A stretch of 64,000 bases of DNA from Actinosynnema sp042752395 (GTDB lineage: Bacteria; Actinomycetota; Actinomycetes; Mycobacteriales; Pseudonocardiaceae): assembly GCF_042752395.1 (NCBI RefSeq), contig NZ_JBHYXZ010000007.1:1-64000 (forward strand), written 5' to 3'. The translations under genes and the position numbers were made by a program. Positions 1 to 8,961 of this stretch are shown piece after piece (within the stretch, counting starts at the first letter, position 1; each line of letters starts with the position of its first letter). Under the pieces are notes generated by a model. That model ran no database searches, was not told the origin of the DNA, and saw only the letters and a program-made list of their open reading frames with translations.

Positions 1-285
1 GCGCGCCGCCCACCCCCCCGCCCGGGTCGGTTACGTGTACCTCCCAACCCGGGGTTTCTCCCCGCCGGGGGGCCACGGCGCGCGCGGGCCCCGCCCCGGG
101 CCGCGCCGCACCCCTCGTTCGGCGCGGTTCGAGCGTCGCCGAGCCCGCCCGCACCGGCAAGAGGTCCGGTGCGTCCCGGACAAGTCCGCGGTGTCCGGGC
201 AGGTCGGCCGCCCGCCGTCCGGCGTGCCGGACAGCCGCCCGGCCACTTGCCCGGCATCGCCGGCGACCAGCAGGATGCGCGTGTG
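1..285. other. intergenic, no gene seen
   Basis: I see no supported gene in the first 285 bases. A long alanine/arginine-rich reading frame covers this stretch on the minus strand, but its composition is that of a frame shadow in very GC-rich DNA. The 5' region of the HTH/ricin-like gene lies at the right end. Confidence 0.6.
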
Positions 286-1568
286 ATGTCGGAGGGTGGC
301 CGGCCGGACACCGCACGTGACGCGGCCGGGTTCGTGGCGATGCTGCGGGAGCTGAAGGAGCGGTCGGGGCTGACCCTGCGCGGGCTGGAGGAGCGTGCCG
401 CGGCGCGCGGCGAGGTGCTGGCCCGCAGCACCGTCGCCGACATGCTGCGCAAGGACGCCCTGCCCCGCCCGGAACTGCTCGCCGCGTACGTGCGGGCGTG
501 CGGGGTCGAGCACCCGGAACCCTGGCTCCGGGCCCGCGAACGACTGGCCGTCGGCCTGGTCGATCCGAGCGCGCCGCCCCCCCCACCACCCCGTCTGTGC
601 CGCCTGTGCCGCCTGTGGAGCCGTCCGCCACCCCGCCCGTGGCGTCGCCGGTGGATCCGCTCGCGCCACCGCCCGGCCGGCCGCCTTCGCCGCCGTCCGC
701 GCCGCCGTGGGGAGGGTCGCCCTCGCTGCCGTCCGAGACACTGACGGGAGAGCCGCCCGTGCCGCCGTTCGACCGGTCGCCCTCGCCGCTGTCGGGCGAG
801 TCGCCCGCCGTGCCGCCCGTGCCGCTCGTGCCGCCCGGCGAGTCGCCCGCGCCGCCGTCTCCGCCGCCGTCCGGCGGGCTGCTCGCGCCCCTGTCCGGCG
901 AGCCGCCCACATCGCCGAAGCCGCCGTGGCGACGTCCGGCGGTGGTGTCGGTCGCGGTGGCGCTGGTCGCGTTCGTCGTCGCGGCGGTCCTGGTCCGGGC
1001 CGACCAGCCGAACCCGCCGGGCACGACCGCGCTGGAGCAGACCGGCGGGTCGAACGCCGAGCCGGGCGACACCGGCGGGCCGAGCGCCGAACTCCTGCCC
1101 GTGGCGCCGGCCGGCAGTTGGGCGACCATCCACGCGGCGGACGCGCCCGACCTGTGCCTCACCGAGGGGCGTGACGGCTCCGGCCGCTACCACGCGGCCG
1201 TCGCGGCCCTCCAGCCGTGCGCCGCACCGGGGCCGCGGGTGCTGCTGGAGCCGGTCGACGACGAGTTCACCACGATCAAGTGGGAACACCCGAGCGAGAA
1301 GGTCCTGGGCTGCCTCACGGTGCTGCGCTCGGGGCCGGCGCGACACCTGCTCGAACCCTGGGACAACTGCGCCGACGACAACCTGGACCAGCTCTTCCGC
1401 GTCGAACGCGTCCGCGACCAGCGCTACCGGTTCCGGTCGGCGGGCGGTTCGGCGTGCGTCGGGCTGCGCGGCGGCGTGGTGCGGGAGGGCGCGGAGGCGG
1501 TGCGCGAGCCGTGCGCCGACGAGCGGGACCAGGAGTTCACCGTCGACCTCCGGACCGGAGGGGGCTGA
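286..1568 (+). CDS. HTH / proline-rich / TM / ricin-like protein, split by a frameshift
   Basis: Two overlapping frames read as one protein of about 427 residues if one base is restored. The first frame starts at ATG 286 and encodes an XRE-like helix-turn-helix (ERSGLTLRGLEER... ARSTVADMLRKD). It enters a proline tract at the C8 run 577-584. The downstream frame, one base back, continues a Pro/Ser-rich linker, a membrane helix (VVSVAVALVAFVVAAVLV) and a Cys-containing C-terminal domain resembling a ricin/beta-trefoil fold. This layout (cytoplasmic HTH, TM, extracellular sensor or lectin-like domain) is common in actinomycete proteins. A missing C in the homopolymer explains the break; a real slip site is less likely. 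The ligand is unknown. Confidence 0.65.
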
Positions 1569-1649
1569 CCCGGCGGGGCGGCGCGCGGCCTCGGTCGGCG
1601 TGCCCCGCCCGCGCGTTCCCGCTGCCGCCGAACGGACCAGTGCCGTTGT

Positions 1650-1655
1650 TACGCT
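1650..1655 (+). promoter_or_regulatory. -10 box TACGCT, leaderless start for the SDR gene
   Basis: TACGCT ends 7 nt before GTG 1663, the spacing expected if transcription begins at or next to the start codon. No Shine-Dalgarno sequence is visible before that start. Confidence 0.45.
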
Positions 1656-1662
1656 CACCGCC

Positions 1663-2406
1663 GTGCGCAAGACGATCCTGATCACCGGCGCGAGCGCCGG
1701 CCTGGGCGCGGAGATGGCCCGCCAGTTCGCCGCCCTGGGCCGTGACCTGGCGCTCTGCGCGCGGCGCACCGACCGGCTGGACGTCCTGCGCGCGGACCTC
1801 ACCGCGGCCCACCCCGGTGTCTCGGTGTCCACCCGGCCGCTCGACGTGACCGACCACGACGCGGTGTTCACCGTGTTCCGCTCGTTCGCCGAGGAGTTCG
1901 GCACGATCGACCGGATCGTGGTCAACGCGGGCATCGGCAAGGGCAGGCCCATCGGCACGGGCGGCTTCCCCGCCAACCGGCGCACCGCCGAGACCAACTT
2001 CGTCGCCGCCCTGGCCCAGTGCGAGGCCGCGATGGAGCTGTTCTACCGCCAGGGGCACGGCCACCTGGTGCTGATCTCGTCGGTGAGCGCGGTGCGCGGC
2101 ATGCCGAAGTCCATGACCACCTACGCCGCCACGAAGGCCGCCGTGTCGGCGCTGGCCGAGGGCATCCGCGCGGACGTGCTCGGCACGCCGATCAAGGTCA
2201 GCGCGATCCTGCCCGGCTACATCAGGTCGGAGATGAACCCGGAACAACGCGCCCCGCTGCTGGTGGACACGGCGGTGGGCGTGCGGGCGATGGTGCGCGC
2301 CGTCGAACGCGAGGCGCCGAGCGCCTGCGTGCCGGCGTGGCCGTGGAGGGTGCTCGCCCCGGTCATCCGCCACGCGCCCCTGCGGCTGATCAAGCGCGCG
2401 CTCTAG
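1663..2406 (+). CDS. short-chain dehydrogenase/reductase
   Basis: 247 residues with the classical SDR pattern: an N-terminal Rossmann glycine motif (TGASAGLG, about residues 6-13), NAGIG near residue 85, and the catalytic Ser...YAATK in the middle. The C-terminal tail resembles SDRs used as ketoreductases or lipid-linked dehydrogenases, and the substrate cannot be told. GTG 1663 was chosen because the Rossmann strand begins right after it and TACGCT lies just upstream. The upstream open frame is a shadow of the preceding gene. The 3' end overlaps the convergent gene at 2403 by four bases. Confidence 0.85.
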   Translation: MRKTILITGASAGLGAEMARQFAALGRDLALCARRTDRLDVLRADLTAAHPGVSVSTRPLDVTDHDAVFTVFRSFAEEFGTIDRIVVNAGIGKGRPIGTGGFPANRRTAETNFVAALAQCEAAMELFYRQGHGHLVLISSVSAVRGMPKSMTTYAATKAAVSALAEGIRADVLGTPIKVSAILPGYIRSEMNPEQRAPLLVDTAVGVRAMVRAVEREAPSACVPAWPWRVLAPVIRHAPLRLIKRAL

Positions 2407-2948
2407 TCGCCGTCCTCCTTCGACTCGCCGCGACGGCGCATGAACGCGAACCCGGGGATGCCCAGGATCGCCTGCCGCACGTCGTTGGTGACCTCCAGCA
2501 GTTGGTGGATGTCCGGCCCCACGCGGTCCAGCGTGGCCAGGATCGGCAGCACGTCGTCGATCAGGTGCCTGGTCAGCACCGGGAGCTGGTCCACCAGCTC
2601 CACGGCGGCGTCCACCTCCTGCGGCGACAGGTCGTCCACGAACCGCTGCGCCAGCGGCTGCGCCTTGAGCGCGATCGGGGCGTAGCTGTCCAGCAGCTCG
2701 CGCGACGTGCGGGCGGTGCGGCCCACGTCGGTCGTCACGCCCTCGGCCGTCGCCGTGACCGCCTTGGCCCGCCCGACCAGCGCCTCGGTCTCCTCCAACA
2801 CGCGTTCGGTGCGGGTGACCAGCTCGTCGGCGCGGCGCACGACGGCCTCGGCCGCGCCCAGCAGGTCGAGCACGCGGCCGGGCACGGACACGGCGGTCTC
2901 GACGGTCGTCCTCGCCAGACCGAACAGGGCACGCGGGGTCAGGTCCAT
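2403..2948 (-). CDS. conserved helical protein of unknown function
   Basis: 181 residues starting at MDLTPRALFG. The middle is a run of amphipathic heptad-like helices (AAEAVVRRADELVTRTERV; ALVGRAKAVTATAEGV) resembling a coiled coil. A Pro-containing helical part and a basic/acidic tail (MRRRGESKEDGD) follow. There is no signal peptide or membrane segment. Similar short helical proteins are common in actinobacteria without known function. It is convergent with the SDR gene. The open frame extends upstream, but that part is low complexity and overlaps the promoter of the 3094 gene, so ATG 2948 is preferred. Confidence 0.65.
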   Translation of the reverse strand: MDLTPRALFGLARTTVETAVSVPGRVLDLLGAAEAVVRRADELVTRTERVLEETEALVGRAKAVTATAEGVTTDVGRTARTSRELLDSYAPIALKAQPLAQRFVDDLSPQEVDAAVELVDQLPVLTRHLIDDVLPILATLDRVGPDIHQLLEVTNDVRQAILGIPGFAFMRRRGESKEDGD

Positions 2949-3009
2949 GCCCCCACTGTGCCGGACGGAGCCGTCGCGGGCCTCAGGGAGATCCCTGAGC
3001 GAGTGATCC

Positions 3010-3038
3010 TTGTCCGAGTCGTCCAGACCAATTACAGT
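3010..3038 (+). promoter_or_regulatory. sigma-70 type promoter for the secreted protein gene
   Basis: A -35 box TTGTCC (3010-3015) and a -10 box TACAGT (3033-3038) are separated by exactly 17 nt. They sit 55 nt before ATG 3094, which has its own GAAGGAGG ribosome site. Confidence 0.6.
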
Positions 3039-3093
3039 GACCTGCGCCACCGCCTTGACGTTCCCCCTCGCCGGGGAGTCGAAGGAGGCGCGC

Positions 3094-3693
3094 ATGCCCA
3101 GAACGCTCCGAGCCCTCGTCGGGGCGGTGCTCGCCGGTGGCCTGCTGATGGCGTCGCCGGTCGCGCACGCCCAGGTCGAGTCCGGACCGTGGACGTCCTA
3201 CTCGCCCACGTTCACCGTGCAGGAACGGGGCTGCGGCGAGGTCGCGGACCTCACCTTCCGCCTGACCTGCGCCACCGCCAGCGGCGACCAGCGCGCCGAG
3301 CGCCGGTACGCCACCTACACCGGCGGCACCCGCCAGTTCGAGGGGTCGGTCCGGATCACCAGCCTCGGCGGCACCCGGATCAGCCTGAAGCAGACGTTCC
3401 ACGAGTCCGCGGCCGGCCCGTACTTCATGCTGGCCGTGGAGCGGGGCGGGCGGCTGTACGCGGTGCACGGCGGCGCCACCGTCGCCACCGGCGCGACCGT
3501 CGGCGCGACCGTGCGGGTGAACACCGTGCACGTGGTCGGCGGCGAGCACCGCACGTACGTCAACGGGTCGCTCAAGCACACCTACGCCGGCCCCGGCGGC
3601 AGCTTCTACGACAAGTTCGGCGCCTACCGCACCAACAGCGGCCAGGGACCGGCCACGGTGGTGTGGAGCGGCATCCGGTTCTGGCGCAAGTGA
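3094..3693 (+). CDS. secreted jelly-roll (polysaccharide-lyase-like) protein
   Basis: 199 residues. A Sec signal peptide covers about residues 1-26 (LRALVGAVLAGGLLMASP, then AHA). The mature part ends in YDKFGAYRTNSGQGPATVVW and IRFWRK, a pattern I associate with concanavalin-like jelly-roll proteins related to alginate lyase family 7 or similar secreted beta-sandwich proteins. Catalytic residues could not be assigned, so it may be a binding protein rather than a lyase. ATG 3094 follows a strong Shine-Dalgarno (GAAGGAGG, 3081-3088). The stop codon overlaps the next gene's GTG, so the two are probably translated together. Confidence 0.7.
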   Translation: MPRTLRALVGAVLAGGLLMASPVAHAQVESGPWTSYSPTFTVQERGCGEVADLTFRLTCATASGDQRAERRYATYTGGTRQFEGSVRITSLGGTRISLKQTFHESAAGPYFMLAVERGGRLYAVHGGATVATGATVGATVRVNTVHVVGGEHRTYVNGSLKHTYAGPGGSFYDKFGAYRTNSGQGPATVVWSGIRFWRK

Positions 3694-4358
3694 GGCGGCT
3701 CGTCCTGGTGTCGGTGCTGCTCCTGGCCGCGTGCGGTCGGGAGCAGCACCCGACGCTCACCGCCACGCTGACCTCGCCGACCGACGTGTCCCTGGTGTGG
3801 GAGGCGGAGCCGGGCACGGCGGGCCAGGTCGTCGAGTACGCCCACGAGCCCGACGGCGCGTACACCGTGCTGGGGTTCGTGCCGCCCGACCGGACGTCGT
3901 TCGAGCACCCGGACCTCATCCCGAGGACGTCGTTCCACTACCGGATCCGGTCGTTCCACGGCCCGGCCTCGCCGACCGTGGACGTCACCCTGCCTCCCGG
4001 CGACGACGTGCCCGAGTCCGACGACCACGCCTGGGCCGAACCCGTGACCGGCGCCGGCGGCGACCGCCCGGTGCGCTCGGCCGACGCCGGCCCCGCCGAC
4101 TTCCGGGCCGAGGTCCGGCACGCCAACGGGATCCTGTTCACGTGGACCGACCGGGCACAGGGGGAGGAGGGCTACCTGCTGGAGGTCCGACCCGCCGGGG
4201 CGGCGGACTTCTCGGTGGCGGCGCAGCTCGACCCGGACGTGCGGTCGTTCGGGCTGATCACGCTGCCGACGGAGAAGACCGCCACCTACCGCGTCCGCGC
4301 CTACTACTACGGCGCGACGTCCAACATCGCGCACCAGACGACCGGAGGGGACGTCTAG
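3690..4358 (+). CDS. lipoprotein with fibronectin-III-like repeats
   Basis: 222 residues with a short lipoprotein signal (LVLVSVLLLAAC, lipobox LAAC at about 12-15). Two beta-sandwich repeats resembling fibronectin type III follow (VSLVWEAEPGT...FHYRIRSF; ILFTWTDRAQGEEGYLLEVR...TYRVRAYYY). It is presumably anchored on the outer face of the membrane. GTG 3690 overlaps the stop of the secreted jelly-roll gene (GTGA), so translational coupling is likely and the products may act together on a surface carbohydrate. That partnership is inference. The 3' end overlaps the convergent racemase gene by four bases. Confidence 0.75.
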   Translation: MRRLVLVSVLLLAACGREQHPTLTATLTSPTDVSLVWEAEPGTAGQVVEYAHEPDGAYTVLGFVPPDRTSFEHPDLIPRTSFHYRIRSFHGPASPTVDVTLPPGDDVPESDDHAWAEPVTGAGGDRPVRSADAGPADFRAEVRHANGILFTWTDRAQGEEGYLLEVRPAGAADFSVAAQLDPDVRSFGLITLPTEKTATYRVRAYYYGATSNIAHQTTGGDV

Positions 4359-5038
4359 GCCAACGCCAGGTCGACGCCGGTCTCCACGTGGATGCGGGTG
4401 GAGTCGACCAGCGGCACGGTGCTGTCGGACTGGTCGACCAGCAACGTGATCTCGGTGCAGCCGAGGATCACCGCCTCCGCGCCCCGTTCGACCAGCCGCG
4501 CCATCACGTCCCGGTATGCGGCGCGCGAGGCCGGCTCGACCCGGTTTTGCGTGAGTTCCCGGTAGATCACGTCGTGCACGAGCGTGCGGTCCGGCTCGTC
4601 CGGGACGACCAGCTCGATGCCGTGCTCGCTCATCCGGTCGCGGTAGAAGTCCTGCTCCATGGTGAACCGGGTGCCCAGCAGACCGACCCTGCGGTAGTCG
4701 GTCAACCGCCGCGCCGTGGCGTCCACGATGTGCACGAACGGCACCTTGACGGCGTCCGTGATCGCGTCCGCCACCTTGTGCATCGTGTTGGTGCACAGCA
4801 GGACCAGCTCCGCGCCCGCGCCTTCGAGCTTGCGCGCGGCGTCGGCCAGCAGCTCGCCCGAGCGCTCCCACTGCCCGGTGCGCTGGAACTCCTCGATCTC
4901 GGCGAAGTCGACCGTGAGCAGCACGCTGGGCGCGCAGTGGTGACCGCCGAGCCGCCGCCGCGTCTCCTCGTTGAGCAGCCGGTAGTACTCGGCGGACGAC
5001 TCCCAGCTCATGCCGCCGATCAACCCGATGGTTCGCAT
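4355..5038 (-). CDS. aspartate/glutamate racemase family protein
   Basis: 227 residues. It starts MRTIGLIGGMSWESS, the typical N-terminus of the YgeA/RacX branch of PLP-independent amino-acid racemases. The two active-site cysteines are visible in LLCTNTMHK and ILGCTEITLL. Family members racemise aspartate, glutamate or other amino acids by two-base proton transfer. The exact substrate is open. A four-base tail-to-tail overlap with the lipoprotein gene is present. A longer start at 5077 is possible, but the family N-terminus is MRTIGLIGG. Confidence 0.88.
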   Translation of the reverse strand: MRTIGLIGGMSWESSAEYYRLLNEETRRRLGGHHCAPSVLLTVDFAEIEEFQRTGQWERSGELLADAARKLEGAGAELVLLCTNTMHKVADAITDAVKVPFVHIVDATARRLTDYRRVGLLGTRFTMEQDFYRDRMSEHGIELVVPDEPDRTLVHDVIYRELTQNRVEPASRAAYRDVMARLVERGAEAVILGCTEITLLVDQSDSTVPLVDSTRIHVETGVDLALA

Positions 5039-5140
5039 GCCGACGATTGTGTCGGTCCACCGCCCAGGAGCAACCACGAATAACGTCGCCGCAGGTCACG
5101 CTGGCGCGATTCGCGGCGCACCGGCCGTTGCGGACTGCGG

Positions 5141-5146
5141 TACGTT
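5141..5146 (+). promoter_or_regulatory. -10 box TACGTT, leaderless start for acyl-CoA ligase
   Basis: TACGTT is followed by 6 nt and then ATG 5153, with no Shine-Dalgarno sequence. The same hexamer precedes the gene at 57783. Confidence 0.55.
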
Positions 5147-5152
5147 GCCTTG

Positions 5153-6775
5153 ATGGCGCACCTCAGCTACTCCTCGGGCACCTCCGATGTGTCGCTGCTG
5201 GGCGACACCATCGGCGTGAACCTCGACCGCACGGTGGCCGCGCACGGCGATCGCGACGCGCTGGTCGACCGCGCCACCGGCCGTCGTTGGACCTACCGCG
5301 AGCTGGCCGCCGAGGTCGACGCGGTCGCGGCCGGGCTGCTGGCCTCCGGGGTCGCGGTCGGGGACCGCGTCGGCATCTGGTCGCCCAACCGCGCGGAGTG
5401 GGTCGTCGTCCAGTACGCGACCGCGCGCATCGGCGCGATCCTGGTCAACATCAACCCGTCCTACCGGGTGCACGAGCTGGAGTACGTGCTCAACCAGGCA
5501 GGCGTCCACACGCTCGTCGCCGCCCCGTCGTTCAAGACGTCCGACTACGCCGGGATGATCGCCGAGGTGCGACCCCGGTGCCCCGACCTGCGCCGGGTCG
5601 TGCTCCTCGACAGCCCCGAGTGGACGGACCTGCACGCGGACACCCCGCCGGCGTGGCCGGAGCTGTCGGCGGACGACCCCGTCAACCTCCAGTACACCTC
5701 CGGCACCACCGGCTTCCCGAAGGGTGCGACGCTGTCGCACCACAACATCCTCAACAACGGCTTCTTCGTCGGCGAGCTGCTGGGGTACACCGAGCACGAC
5801 CGGATCTGCGTTCCGGTGCCCTTCTACCACTGCTTCGGGATGGTGATGGGCAACCTGGCCGCCACCTCGCACGGCGCGTGCATCGTCATCCCCGCGCCCG
5901 CGTTCGAGCCCGCCGCCACGTTGCGGGCCGTCGCCGAGGAGCGGTGCACGTCGCTGTACGGCGTGCCGACGATGTTCATCGCCGAACTCGCCGACCCGGA
6001 GTTCGACTCCTACGACCTGTCGTCGCTGCGCACCGGGATCATGGCCGGCTCGCCGTGCCCGGTGGAGGTCATGAAGCAGGTCGTGGAGCGGATGGGCATG
6101 ACCGAGGTGTCCATCTGCTACGGCATGACGGAGACCTCGCCCGTGTCCACCCAGACCCGGCGTGACGACTCGCTGGAACGGCGCGTGTCCACCGTCGGCC
6201 GCGTCGGACCGCACCTGGAGGTCAAGGTCGTCGACCCGGACACCGGCCGCACCGTGCCGCGCGGCACCCCCGGCGAGCTGTGCACCCGCGGGTACTCGGT
6301 GATGCTCGGCTACTGGCAGCAGCCGGACAAGACCGCCGAGGCGATCGACGCGGCCCGGTGGATGCACACCGGCGACCTCGCGGTGATGGACGACGAGGGG
6401 TACGTCAACATCACCGGCCGGATCAAGGACGTGGTCATCCGCGGCGGCGAGAACCTCTACCCGCGCGAGATCGAGGAGTTCCTCCACACCCACCCCGACG
6501 TGCTCGACGCCCAGGTCGTCGGCGTGCCCGACGTCAAGTACGGCGAAGAGCTGATGGCCTGGGTGCGGATGCGCCCTAGCGCGGAACCCCTGACCGCCGA
6601 GGCGCTGCGGTCGTTCTGCGCGGGCAAGCTGGCGCACCAGAAGATCCCCCGGTACGTCCACGTGGTGGACGAGTTCCCCATGACCGTGACCGGCAAGGTC
6701 CGCAAGGTCGAGATGCGCAAGCAGGCCGTGCAACTCCTCGGCCTCGCCGACGCCGACGCGGTGCAGCACGCGTAG
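5153..6775 (+). CDS. fatty acid / medium-chain acyl-CoA ligase (AMP-binding)
   Basis: 540 residues, the full length of an ANL-superfamily adenylating enzyme. The phosphate-binding loop YTSGTTGFPKG is at 181-191. It is followed by YGMTETSP, TGDLAVMDDEGY, the hinge GRIKDVVIRGGENLYP and the C-terminal catalytic lysine in TVTGKVRKVEM. These enzymes activate carboxylic acids to acyl-AMP and transfer them to CoA. The sequence most resembles FadD-type fatty acyl-CoA synthetases. No neighbour fixes the chain length. ATG 5153 was chosen over TTG 5150 because of the -10 box at 5141. Confidence 0.93.
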   Translation: MAHLSYSSGTSDVSLLGDTIGVNLDRTVAAHGDRDALVDRATGRRWTYRELAAEVDAVAAGLLASGVAVGDRVGIWSPNRAEWVVVQYATARIGAILVNINPSYRVHELEYVLNQAGVHTLVAAPSFKTSDYAGMIAEVRPRCPDLRRVVLLDSPEWTDLHADTPPAWPELSADDPVNLQYTSGTTGFPKGATLSHHNILNNGFFVGELLGYTEHDRICVPVPFYHCFGMVMGNLAATSHGACIVIPAPAFEPAATLRAVAEERCTSLYGVPTMFIAELADPEFDSYDLSSLRTGIMAGSPCPVEVMKQVVERMGMTEVSICYGMTETSPVSTQTRRDDSLERRVSTVGRVGPHLEVKVVDPDTGRTVPRGTPGELCTRGYSVMLGYWQQPDKTAEAIDAARWMHTGDLAVMDDEGYVNITGRIKDVVIRGGENLYPREIEEFLHTHPDVLDAQVVGVPDVKYGEELMAWVRMRPSAEPLTAEALRSFCAGKLAHQKIPRYVHVVDEFPMTVTGKVRKVEMRKQAVQLLGLADADAVQHA

Positions 6776-7058
<283 letters not shown>

Positions 7059-8939
7059 CTACGACACCCGTGCCTCCTCCGTCTCCGTGAACTGCGTCCG
7101 GTACAGCTCCTCGTAACGACCGCCCGCGGCGAGCAGGTCGGCGTGCGTGCCGCGTTCCACCACCCGCCCGTCCTCCACCACGAGGATCAGGTCGGCCGAC
7201 CGCACGGTCGACAGCCGGTGCGCGATGACCACCGCCGTCCGCCCCTGCAACGCTTCACCCAACGCCTCCTGCACCGCGGCCTCGGAGGTCGAGTCCAGGT
7301 GCGCGGTGGCCTCGTCCAGGATCACCACCCGCGGCTTCGCCAGCAGCAGCCGGGCGATCGTCAACCGCTGCCGCTCACCGCCGGACAGCCGGTAGCCCCG
7401 CTCGCCGACCACCGTGTCCAACCCGTCCGGCAGCGACGCCACCAGGTCCGCCAGCCGAGCGCGGCCCAGCACCTCCCACAGCTCCTCGTCGGTCGCGGAC
7501 GGCTGCGCCAGCAGCAGGTTCGCCCGGATCGATTCGTGGAACAGGTGACCGTCCTGCGTCACCATGCCCAGCACGTCCCGGATCGAGTCGGCCGTCAGGT
7601 CGCGCACGTCCACACCGGACAGCCGCACCGCACCCGCGTCCACGTCGTACAGCCTGGGCAGCAGTGACGCGATCGTGGACTTCCCCGCGCCCGACGAGCC
7701 GACCAGCGCCACCACCTGGCCGGGCTCGGCCCGGAACGACACGTCGTGCAACACCTCCACTCCGCCGCGGTGGTCGAGCACCGCGACCTCTTCCAACGAC
7801 GCCAGGGACACCTTGTCCGCGGCGGGGTAGGCGAACCGGACGTGGTCGAACTCCACCGACACCGGCCCGTCCGGCACCGTGCGCGCACCGGGCTTCTCGG
7901 TGATCAACGGCTTCAGGTCGAGCACCTCGAAGACCCGCTCGAAGCTCACCAGCGCGCTCATCACCTCGACCCGCGCACTGGCCAGTGCGGTGAGCGGCGC
8001 GTACAGCCTCGTGAGCAACAACGCCAACGCCACCACCGAACCCGGGTCCAACTCGCCGCGCAGCGCGTAGAACCCGCCCAACCCGTACACCAGCGCCAGC
8101 GCCAGCGCCGACACCAGCGTCAGCGCGGTCAGGAACACGGTCTGCACCATGGCCGTGCGCACCCCGATGTCCCGCACCCGCCGAGCCCGCCGCGCGAACT
8201 CCGCCGACTCGTGCGCGGGCCGGCCGAACAGCTTCACCAACGTCGCGCCCGGCGCCGAGAACCGCTCGGTCATCTGGGTGCTCATCGTCGCGTTGTGGTT
8301 GGCCGCCTCCCTTTCCAGTCGCGCGAGCCGCGTCCCCATCCGTCGCGCCGGCACGACGAACACGGGCAGCAGCACCAACGCGAGCAGCGTCACCTGCCAC
8401 GACAGGCCGATCATCACCACCAGCGTCAGCCCCAACGTGACCAGGTTGCCGACCACGCTGGACAGGGTGTCGCTGAACGCCCGCTGCGCGCCGATCACGT
8501 CGTTGTTGAGCCGGCTCACCAGCGCCCCCGTCCGGGTGCGGGTGAAGAACGCCACCGGCATCCGCTGCACGTGGTCGAACACCGCGGTCCGCAGGTCCAG
8601 GATGAGGTCTTCGCCGATGCTCGCCGACAGCCACCGCGTGACCAGACCCAACCCCGCCTCGGCGATCGCGATGCCGGCGATCACGGCCGCGAGGGTGAGC
8701 ACCACCTGGTACGCCGCGCCGGTCACGATCGCGTCCACGATCCGCCCGGCCAGGACCGGCGTCGCCACCGCCGACACCGCCACGACCACGCTCAGTGCGA
8801 GGTACTGGGCCAACCTCACCCGGTGCGGCCAGGCGAACGCCCGGATCCGGCGGAGCGTGGCGGCGGAGAACGGCCGCTTGTCGTCCTGCGCGTTCGTCAC
8901 GTGGTACAGCGACATCCAGGCAGTGGTCTCCATGTCCAT
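7059..8939 (-). CDS. ABC exporter, fused permease-ATPase
   Basis: 626 residues in half-transporter layout. Six membrane helices lie between about 45 and 310 and the nucleotide-binding domain after 355. Walker A is GSSGAGKST (414-422), the signature LSGGERQR is at 519-526, Walker B is VVILDEATA (539-547), and the H-loop is AHRLSTV. This is the lipid/multidrug exporter class, which works as a homo- or heterodimer. No second half-transporter is adjacent, so a homodimer is likely. It ends 22 nt downstream of the FAD monooxygenase start region on the same strand and may be co-transcribed with it. Confidence 0.92.
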   Translation of the reverse strand: MDMETTAWMSLYHVTNAQDDKRPFSAATLRRIRAFAWPHRVRLAQYLALSVVVAVSAVATPVLAGRIVDAIVTGAAYQVVLTLAAVIAGIAIAEAGLGLVTRWLSASIGEDLILDLRTAVFDHVQRMPVAFFTRTRTGALVSRLNNDVIGAQRAFSDTLSSVVGNLVTLGLTLVVMIGLSWQVTLLALVLLPVFVVPARRMGTRLARLEREAANHNATMSTQMTERFSAPGATLVKLFGRPAHESAEFARRARRVRDIGVRTAMVQTVFLTALTLVSALALALVYGLGGFYALRGELDPGSVVALALLLTRLYAPLTALASARVEVMSALVSFERVFEVLDLKPLITEKPGARTVPDGPVSVEFDHVRFAYPAADKVSLASLEEVAVLDHRGGVEVLHDVSFRAEPGQVVALVGSSGAGKSTIASLLPRLYDVDAGAVRLSGVDVRDLTADSIRDVLGMVTQDGHLFHESIRANLLLAQPSATDEELWEVLGRARLADLVASLPDGLDTVVGERGYRLSGGERQRLTIARLLLAKPRVVILDEATAHLDSTSEAAVQEALGEALQGRTAVVIAHRLSTVRSADLILVVEDGRVVERGTHADLLAAGGRYEELYRTQFTETEEARVS

Positions 8940-8961
8940 GCCCGGAACGTAGGACCTGGAG

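Noticed and set aside
31..912. A 293-codon minus-strand frame rich in Ala/Arg/Thr
   Set aside because: Low complexity and antisense to the HTH/ricin-like gene.
5096..6769. A 557-codon minus-strand frame
   Set aside because: It is antisense to the complete acyl-CoA ligase; composition shadow only.
7059..8939. A heterodimeric ABC exporter
   Set aside because: Only one half-transporter gene is present, so a homodimer is more likely.
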